Assembly (NCBI GenBank): GCA_937936215.1
Contig: CALGWX010000268.1
Coordinates: 1 to 5,112, forward strand
Direction of reading: 5' to 3'
DNA: 5,112 bases
Source of the DNA: an uncultured Burkholderiaceae bacterium
Lineage (GTDB): Bacteria > Pseudomonadota > Gammaproteobacteria > Burkholderiales > Burkholderiaceae_F
A program made the translations under genes and the position numbers. The notes beneath the pieces were generated by a model. It made no database searches and was not told the origin of the DNA. It saw nothing but the letters and a program-made list of their open reading frames with translations. Positions 1 to 5,112 of the stretch are shown piece after piece (position 1 is the first letter of the stretch; every line of letters starts with the position of its first letter).

Positions 1-2960
1 ATTACGACGGCGCGATCGCGGCGCTCGAGGCGCGCGGCCTGTCGGTCGTTCCCGCCTTCTCCGCCGGCCTGGACCAGCGCCCCGCCGTCGAGGCCGTCTT
101 CATGAAGGATGGCCGCGCCACCGTGGACGCGGTGGTGTCGCTGACCGGCTTCTCGCTCGTCGGAGGGCCGGCCTACAACGATGCGCGCGCCGCCGAGGAG
201 ATCCTGGCCCGGCTCGACGTGCCGTACATCGCCGCGCACCCGGTCGAGTTCCAGACGCTCGAGCAGTGGCGCGCCGACGACCGCGGCCTGCTGCCGGTCG
301 AGGCCACCATGATGGTGGCGATCCCGGAACTCGACGGCGCCACCGGGCCGATGGTCTTCGGCGGCCGTTCCGGCGAGGCCGGCTGCCGCTGCCGCGCCTG
401 CGCCGGCAAGGCGCCGCGCGAGCGCGCGGCGCGCGCCCACGACATGGACTTCTGCTCCGAGCGTGTCGACATGCTCGCAGCGCGGGTGGCCAAGCTGGTG
501 GCGCTGCGGCGCGTGGCACGCGCCGAACGCAAGGTGGCGATCGTGCTGTTCAGCTTCCCGCCCAACGCTGGCAACGCCGGCACCGCCGCGCACCTGGCGG
601 TGTTCGAGTCGGTCGCGCACACGCTGCGGGCGATGGCCCGCGCCGGCTACACGGTCGAGGTGCCGGCCAGCGTCGAGGAACTGCGCCGGCGCATCGTCGA
701 GGGCAACGCACAGCGCTTCGGCGCCCCGGCCAACGTCCACGCCCGGATTGCCACCGACGAGCACGTGCGGCGCGAGCGCTGGCTCGCCGAGATCGAGGCG
801 CAATGGGGCCCGGCGCCGGGGCGGCAGCTTGCCGACGGCGCGTCGCTCTTCGTGCTCGGCGAGCGATTCGGCAACGTCTTCGTCGGCCTGCAGCCCAGCT
901 TCGGCTACGAGGGCGACCCGATGCGGCTGCTGTTCGCCAAGGGCTTCGCGCCGACGCACGCCTTCTCGGCCTTCTACCGCTGGCTGCGCGAGGACTTTGG
1001 CGCCCACGCGGTGCTGCACTTCGGCACCCATGGCGCGCTGGAGTTCATGCCCGGCAAGCAGGCGGGGCTTTCGGGCGACTGCTGGCCCGACCGCCTGCTC
1101 GGCGACCTGCCGAACGTCTACCTGTACGCATCGAACAACCCCTCCGAGGGCACGATCGCCAAGCGCCGCGCTGCGGCGACGCTGGTGTCGTACCTGACGC
1201 CGCCGCTGGGCGAGGCGGGGCTGTACCGGGGGCTGCTCGAGTTGAAGGCGTCGCTGGACCGCTGGCGCGCGTTGCCGCCCAGCGCGCCGGCGGAGGAGCG
1301 GGCGGAGCTGGCGCTGCTGGTGCAAGCGCAGGCCGCCGCCGTCGATCTGGCCGCCGCCGAACCGCCTTGGGACGATGCGGCCGCGGCGATCGACCGCCTG
1401 TGGCGCGCCGTCGTCGAACTCGAGCACACGCTGATCCCGCACGGCCTGCACGTGGTTGGCGAGCCGCCGTCGCCGGCGCAGCGGACCGACCTGCTGCTGG
1501 CGGTGGCCAAGGCCCGGCACGGCCGCGAGGCGCCGCGCGCGGCCGTCGAGGCGCTGGTGCGCGGCAGTTCGCCGGAGGACGCGCTGCGCGCCGCCGGGCT
1601 GCCTGCCGCCGAGGCCACGCTCGAGTTGCTGCGCGCGCTCGACGCGACCGACCAGTGGCTCGCCGGCGAGCACGAGATCGAAGCGCTGTTGGCGGCGCTG
1701 GACGGCCGCTACATCCGGCCCGCGCCCGGTGGTGACCTGCTGCGCACGCCGGAAGTGCTGCCCACCGGACGCAACCTGCACGGCTTCGATCCGTTCCGCA
1801 TTCCCAGCGCCTGGGCGGTGGCCGACGGCGCGCGGCAGGCCGAGCGGCTGCTCGCCCGCCACCGCGCCGACGGCAACCCGCTGCCCGAATCGATCGCGCT
1901 GGTGCTGTGGGGCACCGACAACCTGAAGACCGAAGGCGGGCCGATCGGGCAGGCGCTGGCGCTGATCGGCGCCCGCCCGCGCCACGACAGCTACGGCCGG
2001 CTGGCCGGCGCCGAGTTGATCCCGCTGGAAGAGCTGGGCCGGCCGCGCATCGATGTAGTGATGACGCTGTCGGGCATCTTCCGCGACCTGCTGCCGCTGC
2101 AGATCCGGCTGCTGGCCGAGGCGGCGTGGCTGGCCGCCTCCGCCGATGAACCCCTCGAGCGCAACTTCGTGCGCAAGCACGCGCTGGCGTACCAAGCCGA
2201 GCACGGCGGCAGCCTCGAGGACGCGGCGCTGCGCGTGTTCTCCAATGCCGACGGCGCCTACGGCGCCAACGTCAGCCACCTAGTCGACTGCAGCCGCTGG
2301 GACGACGAGGACGAGCTGGCGGAGACCTACTCGCGCCGCAAGTGCTTCGCCTACGGCGTGAAGGGCCGGCCGAAGGAGCAGCCGAAGCTGCTCGAAGCGG
2401 CGCTGGCCCGCGTCGAGCTCGCCTACCAGAACCTGGAGTCGGTCGAAGTGGGCGTGACCACGATCGACCACTACTACGACACGCTGGGCGGCATCAGCCG
2501 CGCCGTCAAGCGCGCCGCCAAGCGCGAAGTGCCCGTCTACATCGGCGACCAGACCACCGGCGCCGGCACCGTGCGCACGCTGGCCGAGCAGGTGGCGCTG
2601 GAGACGCGCACGCGCACCCTGAACCCGCGCTGGTACGAGGGGATGCTCGCGCACGGCTACGAGGGCGTGCGGCAGATCGAGGCGCAGGTCAGCAACACGA
2701 TGGGCTGGTCGGCGACCACCGGCCAGGTGGCGCCGTGGGTGTACCAGCGCGTGGCGCAGACCTTCGTGCTCGACGAGGCGATGCGGCGCCGGCTGGCGGA
2801 ACTGAACCCGGCCGCCTCGGCGCGGGTCGCGCAGCGGCTGCTGGAGGCGCAGCAGCGGCGCTTCTGGAGCCCCGATGCCGCCACGCTGGAGGCGCTGCGC
2901 GCCGCCGGCGCCGAACTGGAAGACCGCGTCGAGGGCATCGGCATGGAGCTGGCTGCATGA
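1..2960 (+). CDS. bchH: Magnesium chelatase subunit H, C-terminal 985 residues (5' end outside window)
   Basis: This is the large porphyrin-binding and catalytic subunit of cytoplasmic Mg-chelatase; with BchI and BchD it inserts Mg2+ into protoporphyrin IX using ATP, the first committed step of bacteriochlorophyll synthesis. The frame is open from the window edge (first full codon at 3, YDGAIAALEARG), so the ATG at 102 is internal, not the start. CobN/BchH family hallmarks appear in order: FSFPPNAGNAGT (from 549), HFGTHGALEFMPGKQAG (from 1017), ASNNPSEG (from 1128), LWGTDNLKTEGGPIG (from 1905), NADGAYGANVSHLV (from 2244), DHYYDTLGG (from 2466), YIGDQTTGAG (from 2538) and QVSNTMGWSATT (from 2685). 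BchH proteins are usually about 1190-1250 residues, so roughly 200-260 N-terminal residues are missing. A cysteine cluster lies at 384-455. The photosynthetic neighbours favour BchH over the cobalt chelatase CobN. The frame is intact throughout and the stop overlaps the bchL start. Confidence 0.97.
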   Translation, partial: YDGAIAALEARGLSVVPAFSAGLDQRPAVEAVFMKDGRATVDAVVSLTGFSLVGGPAYNDARAAEEILARLDVPYIAAHPVEFQTLEQWRADDRGLLPVEATMMVAIPELDGATGPMVFGGRSGEAGCRCRACAGKAPRERAARAHDMDFCSERVDMLAARVAKLVALRRVARAERKVAIVLFSFPPNAGNAGTAAHLAVFESVAHTLRAMARAGYTVEVPASVEELRRRIVEGNAQRFGAPANVHARIATDEHVRRERWLAEIEAQWGPAPGRQLADGASLFVLGERFGNVFVGLQPSFGYEGDPMRLLFAKGFAPTHAFSAFYRWLREDFGAHAVLHFGTHGALEFMPGKQAGLSGDCWPDRLLGDLPNVYLYASNNPSEGTIAKRRAAATLVSYLTPPLGEAGLYRGLLELKASLDRWRALPPSAPAEERAELALLVQAQAAAVDLAAAEPPWDDAAAAIDRLWRAVVELEHTLIPHGLHVVGEPPSPAQRTDLLLAVAKARHGREAPRAAVEALVRGSSPEDALRAAGLPAAEATLELLRALDATDQWLAGEHEIEALLAALDGRYIRPAPGGDLLRTPEVLPTGRNLHGFDPFRIPSAWAVADGARQAERLLARHRADGNPLPESIALVLWGTDNLKTEGGPIGQALALIGARPRHDSYGRLAGAELIPLEELGRPRIDVVMTLSGIFRDLLPLQIRLLAEAAWLAASADEPLERNFVRKHALAYQAEHGGSLEDAALRVFSNADGAYGANVSHLVDCSRWDDEDELAETYSRRKCFAYGVKGRPKEQPKLLEAALARVELAYQNLESVEVGVTTIDHYYDTLGGISRAVKRAAKREVPVYIGDQTTGAGTVRTLAEQVALETRTRTLNPRWYEGMLAHGYEGVRQIEAQVSNTMGWSATTGQVAPWVYQRVAQTFVLDEAMRRRLAELNPAASARVAQRLLEAQQRRFWSPDAATLEALRAAGAELEDRVEGIGMELAA
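2945..2948 (+). promoter_or_regulatory. Ribosome binding site of bchL inside the bchH 3' end
   Basis: GGAG lies 8 bases upstream of the ATG at 2957, within the last codons of bchH. It is the only clear Shine-Dalgarno match among the three gene starts in the window, and it supports 2957 as the bchL start. Function is inferred from sequence and spacing. Confidence 0.65.
2957..2960 (+). other. ATGA stop/start overlap, bchH to bchL
   Basis: The bchL ATG (2957-2959) shares bases with the bchH TGA (2958-2960). Such overlaps commonly give translational coupling by reinitiation of the terminating ribosome. Here a GGAG upstream would also allow independent initiation. Confidence 0.8.
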
Positions 2961-3874
2961 ACGACATCACGCACGTGCCGATCGCCGAGCTGCGCCGCAG
3001 CCTGCCGAAGCGCCCCGACGGCGAGGGCAGCGTGCAGGTGCAGATGGACCCGAACCTGCGCATCGGCACCGCCAGGGTCTTCGCCGTCTACGGCAAGGGC
3101 GGCATCGGCAAGAGCACGACCTCGTCGAACCTGTCGGTGGCGTTTTCCAAGCTCGGCAAGCGGGTGCTGCAGATCGGCTGCGACCCGAAGCACGACTCGA
3201 CCTTCACGCTGACCAAGCGGCTGGTGCCCACCGTGATCGACGCGCTGGAGAGCGTCGACTTCCACCCCGAGGAGCTGCGCGTCGAGGACTTCGTCTACGA
3301 GGGCTACAACGGCGTCATGTGCGTCGAGGCGGGCGGGCCGCCGGCCGGCACCGGCTGCGGCGGCTACGTCGTCGGGCAGACGGTCAAGCTGCTGAAGGAA
3401 CACCACCTGCTCGACGACACCGACGTGGTGATCTTCGACGTCCTGGGCGACGTCGTCTGCGGCGGCTTCGCCGCGCCGCTGCAGCACGCCGACCGCGCGC
3501 TGGTGGTCACCGCCAACGACTTCGACTCGATCTTCGCAATGAACCGGATCGTCGCCGCGATCCTCGCCAAGTCGAAGAACTACAAGGTCCGCCTCGGCGG
3601 CGTGATCGCCAACCGCAGCAGCGCCACCGACCAGATCGACAAGTTCAACGACGCCGTCGGCCTGCGCACGATGGCCCGCTTCCCGGACCTCGACGTGATC
3701 CGCCGCAGCCGGCTGAAGAAGTCGACGTTATTCGAGATGGAGCCGTCGCCGGAGGTCGAGGCGGTGCAGCAGGAATACCTGCAGCTGGCCGCCCGGCTGT
3801 GGGCCGGCACCGAGCCGCTGCCAGCGGCGCCGATGAGGGACCGCGACCTCTTCGACCTGCTGGGCTTCGACTGA
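2957..3874 (+). CDS. bchL: Light-independent (dark-operative) protochlorophyllide reductase ATP-binding subunit BchL
   Basis: This 305-residue protein is the NifH-like homodimeric ATPase of DPOR; it carries a [4Fe-4S] cluster between its subunits and passes electrons, with ATP hydrolysis, to BchN-BchB, which reduces ring D of protochlorophyllide. Visible motifs are the P-loop YGKGGIGKSTT (45-55, with the NifH-like lysines K47 and K52), DPKHDST (76-82), MCVEAGGPPAGTGCGG (121-136) and DVLGDVVCGGF (161-171). C134 and C168 match the two NifH cluster ligands, so the protein looks functional. GCGGYVVG, where nitrogenase NifH has GCAGRG, together with the ending RDLFDLLGFD, identifies BchL rather than NifH. 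The start at 2957 is supported by the GGAG at 2945 and by near-family length (about 300). Residues 1-38 are a polar extension ahead of the NifH-like fold, as is typical for BchL. DPOR is oxygen-sensitive. One rare TTA codon occurs at residue 258. Confidence 0.98.
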   Translation: MNDITHVPIAELRRSLPKRPDGEGSVQVQMDPNLRIGTARVFAVYGKGGIGKSTTSSNLSVAFSKLGKRVLQIGCDPKHDSTFTLTKRLVPTVIDALESVDFHPEELRVEDFVYEGYNGVMCVEAGGPPAGTGCGGYVVGQTVKLLKEHHLLDDTDVVIFDVLGDVVCGGFAAPLQHADRALVVTANDFDSIFAMNRIVAAILAKSKNYKVRLGGVIANRSSATDQIDKFNDAVGLRTMARFPDLDVIRRSRLKKSTLFEMEPSPEVEAVQQEYLQLAARLWAGTEPLPAAPMRDRDLFDLLGFD

Positions 3875-3883
3875 ACGCACGCC
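3875..3883 (+). other. 9-base in-frame spacer between bchL and bchM
   Basis: The bchL stop TGA (3872-3874) and the bchM ATG (3884) are in the same reading frame, separated by the three sense codons ACG CAC GCC. No Shine-Dalgarno-like sequence is visible in the spacer or in the last bases of bchL, so bchM is probably translated by reinitiation or through a leaderless-like weak start. Confidence 0.75.
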
Positions 3884-4594
3884 ATGGCCGCCGTCACCGA
3901 CAGCTCGTACGCGCAGCGCCGCGACCGCATCGAGACCTACTTCGACCGCACGGCGGTCGAAGCTTGGAAGCGGCTGACCTCGGACGCACCGGTCGGTCGC
4001 ATCCGCGCCACCGTACGCGCCGGCCGCGACGAGATGCGGCGCACCCTGCTGGCGTGGCTGCCGGCGGATATGTCCGGCCGGCGGCTGCTCGACGCCGGCT
4101 GCGGCACCGGCATGCTGGCGGTGGAAGCGGCCCGGCGCGGGGCGCGGGTCACGGCGGTGGACCTGTCGCCGACGTTGATCGCGCTGGCGCAGGAGCGGCT
4201 GCCGCACGACATCGGCGGCGGCCACATCGACTTCCTTGCCGGCGACATGCTCGACGCGGCGCTGGGCGAGTTCGACCACGCAGTGGCGATGGACTCGCTG
4301 ATCCACTACAGCCCGCGCGACGTGGTCGACGCGATCGACACGCTGTCGCAGCGCGTGCGCGGCTCGATCGTCTTCACCTTCGCGCCGCGCACCCCGTGGC
4401 TGGCGGCGATGCACGCCGTGGGGCAACTGTTCCCGCGCGGCAACCGCTCGCCGGCGATCGAGCCGGTGGCGCCGCCAGTGCTGGCCCGTGCGATCGAGGC
4501 GCGGATCGGGCGGCGCGGCTGGCAGCTCCGCCGCACCGCGCGCATCGCCCGCGGCTTCTACATCTCGCAGGCCCTCGAACTGGTGCGGCGATGA
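3884..4594 (+). CDS. bchM: Magnesium-protoporphyrin IX O-methyltransferase BchM
   Basis: This 236-residue SAM-dependent methyltransferase esterifies the ring C propionate of Mg-protoporphyrin IX, giving the monomethyl ester that is the substrate for ring E formation. A class I methyltransferase fold is visible: SAM motif I LLDAGCGTG (68-76), the acidic end of strand 2 at VTAVDLSP (89-96, D93 predicted to bind the ribose), GDMLD (120-124) and the strand-4 region FDHAVAMDSLIHY (130-142). Family-specific features are YFDRTAVEAWKRLTSD (19-34), FAPRTPWLAAMH (166-177), FPRGNRSP (183-190) and the C-terminal RGFYISQALELVRR. Length is close to the usual 225-240. The start at 3884 is the first ATG after the in-frame bchL stop and gives the expected N-terminus, although it has no good ribosome binding site. 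The location beside bchH fits the reported substrate hand-over from BchH to BchM. The stop overlaps the next gene by four bases. A generic or ubiquinone-pathway methyltransferase is unlikely given the family motifs and context. Confidence 0.96.
   Translation: MAAVTDSSYAQRRDRIETYFDRTAVEAWKRLTSDAPVGRIRATVRAGRDEMRRTLLAWLPADMSGRRLLDAGCGTGMLAVEAARRGARVTAVDLSPTLIALAQERLPHDIGGGHIDFLAGDMLDAALGEFDHAVAMDSLIHYSPRDVVDAIDTLSQRVRGSIVFTFAPRTPWLAAMHAVGQLFPRGNRSPAIEPVAPPVLARAIEARIGRRGWQLRRTARIARGFYISQALELVRR
4591..4594 (+). other. ATGA stop/start overlap, bchM to lhaA
   Basis: The lhaA ATG (4591-4593) overlaps the bchM TGA (4592-4594). The preceding bases hold no recognisable Shine-Dalgarno sequence, so lhaA translation most likely depends on ribosomes finishing bchM. 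Confidence 0.75.
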
Positions 4595-5112
4595 GACGCC
4601 TGAACGCCGCCGCCGCGCGTCTGTGGGCCCAGCTCGGACCGCGTTTCCTGCCGTTTGCCGACGCGGCCACCGCCGAGCTGCCGCTGCCGCGGCTGCTGCG
4701 GCTGTCGCTGTTCCAGATCTCGGTCGGCATGGCCACGGCGCTGCTGGTGGGCACGCTTAACCGGGTGATGATCGTGGAACTGTCCGTGCCGGCGTGGCTG
4801 GTGGCGGCGATGGTCGCCCTGCCGCTGCTGTTCGCGCCTTTCCGCGCGCTGGTGGGCTTCCGCTCCGACACGCACCGCTCGGCGCTGGGCTGGAAGCGGG
4901 TGCCCTTCATCTGGCTCGGCACCATGCTGCAGTTCGGCGGGCTGGCGATCATGCCGTTCGCGCTGCTGGTGCTCTCCGGCGATGGCCACGGCCCGGCGTG
5001 GGCGGGGCAGATCGCCGCCGCGCTGGCGTTCCTGCTGACCGGCGCGGGGCTGCAGATCACGCAGACGGCGGGGCTGGCGCTGGCCACCGATCTGGCGCCG
5101 CCGCAGGCGCGG
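4591..5112 (+). CDS. lhaA: Light-harvesting 1 assembly protein LhaA, PucC/BCD-family transporter (3' end outside window)
   Basis: The frame starting at the ATGA overlap stays open to the window edge, giving the first 174 residues of a membrane protein that is usually about 450-480 long. LhaA belongs to the bacteriochlorophyll-delivery (PucC/BCD) branch of the major facilitator superfamily and is needed for efficient LH1 antenna assembly; delivery of pigment to the antenna polypeptides is the usual proposal, not proven here. A short N-terminal cytoplasmic stretch ending in LPLPRLLRLSLFQ (30-42) leads to hydrophobic segments at about 36-62, 67-86, 105-128 and 137-166. The loop between segments 2 and 3 carries the family signature PFRALVGFRSD (83-93) and GWKRVPFIWLGT (100-111). 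Position after bchM, where purple bacteria carry lhaA followed by puhA, separates it from pucC, which normally sits with the LH2 genes, but the two are close paralogues. No frame disruption is seen. Confidence 0.93.
   Translation, partial: MRRLNAAAARLWAQLGPRFLPFADAATAELPLPRLLRLSLFQISVGMATALLVGTLNRVMIVELSVPAWLVAAMVALPLLFAPFRALVGFRSDTHRSALGWKRVPFIWLGTMLQFGGLAIMPFALLVLSGDGHGPAWAGQIAAALAFLLTGAGLQITQTAGLALATDLAPPQAR

Noticed and set aside
102..104. ATG at 102 as the bchH start
   Set aside because: The frame is open upstream to the window edge and encodes BchH-like sequence (YDGAIAALEARG, VVPAF), so this methionine is internal.
266..1735. Open frame of 489 codons on the plus strand overlapping bchH
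   Set aside because: The translation is Arg/Ala/Gly-rich with no recognisable domain and lies wholly within the conserved BchH frame; it is a GC-bias shadow.
2342..2956. N-terminal extension of the BchL frame upstream of 2957
   Set aside because: The open frame continues upstream, but the translation is Arg/Ala/Gly-rich noise overlapping conserved BchH; the family length and the GGAG at 2945 fix the start at 2957.
2657..3487. Long open frame (276 codons) on the minus strand opposite bchL
   Set aside because: It is antisense to a clearly conserved gene, its translation is low-complexity (Val, Ala, Arg, Asp rich), and long open antisense frames are expected in GC-rich coding DNA.
2957..3874. 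Nitrogenase iron protein NifH or chlorin reductase BchX instead of BchL
   Set aside because: GCGGYVVG replaces the NifH GCAGRG, the C-terminus is BchL-like, and the neighbours bchH and bchM match the bchHLM order; bchX normally sits with bchY and bchZ.
4060..4110. Short CCGG/GCCGGC inverted repeats resembling a hairpin
   Set aside because: They lie inside the conserved SAM-binding coding region of bchM, lack a T-tract, and such palindromes are frequent by chance in DNA this GC-rich.
4374..5087. Minus-strand open frame of 237 codons opposite bchM and lhaA
   Set aside because: The Ser/Ala/Arg-rich translation has no family features, and the opposite strand carries recognisable BchM and LhaA proteins.
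1..5112. Promoters, PpsR/FNR-type operators, terminators, tRNAs, CRISPR or mobile elements
   Set aside because: There is no intergenic region longer than 9 bases, and no repeat array, transposase or RNA gene was recognised; any control of this transcript would lie outside the window.

Overview
The window is an interior slice of a bacteriochlorophyll photosynthesis gene cluster. It holds four tightly packed genes, all on the + strand: bchH (5' end missing), bchL, bchM and lhaA (3' end missing). The order bchH-bchL-bchM-lhaA is, from general knowledge, the conserved order within the bchFNBHLM-lhaA-puhA superoperon of purple proteobacteria. The DNA is very GC-rich with G/C-dominated third codon positions. 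This content, the gene order and the protein sequences fit a purple phototrophic proteobacterium, most likely a betaproteobacterium of the Rubrivivax type. That placement is inference; a lineage that acquired a proteobacterial cluster by transfer cannot be excluded.

Layout: positions 1-2960 encode the C-terminal 985 residues of BchH, the porphyrin-binding subunit of magnesium chelatase. Positions 2957-3874 encode BchL, the NifH-like ATPase of dark-operative protochlorophyllide reductase. Positions 3884-4594 encode BchM, the Mg-protoporphyrin IX O-methyltransferase. Positions 4591-5112 encode the first 174 residues of LhaA, a PucC/BCD-family membrane protein for light-harvesting 1 assembly. 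The bchH/bchL and bchM/lhaA junctions are 4-base ATGA overlaps, and bchL and bchM are 9 bases apart. No intergenic space is large enough for a promoter or terminator, so the genes are read as one transcript that enters and leaves the window.

Together, BchH (with BchI and BchD, not in the window) inserts Mg2+ into protoporphyrin IX, and BchM methylates the product. After ring E formation elsewhere, BchL passes electrons to BchNB to reduce ring D of protochlorophyllide. LhaA then helps build the LH1 antenna that uses the finished pigment. BchH is reported to hand its product directly to BchM, which fits their co-expression.

I see no undescribed system here; the genes are canonical. The point most worth a second look is a four-cysteine motif in BchH (384-455) whose spacing differs from the one I recall for the oxygen-sensitive iron-sulfur site of Rhodobacter capsulatus BchH. 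No RNA genes, mobile elements, repeat arrays, CRISPR or terminators were found.
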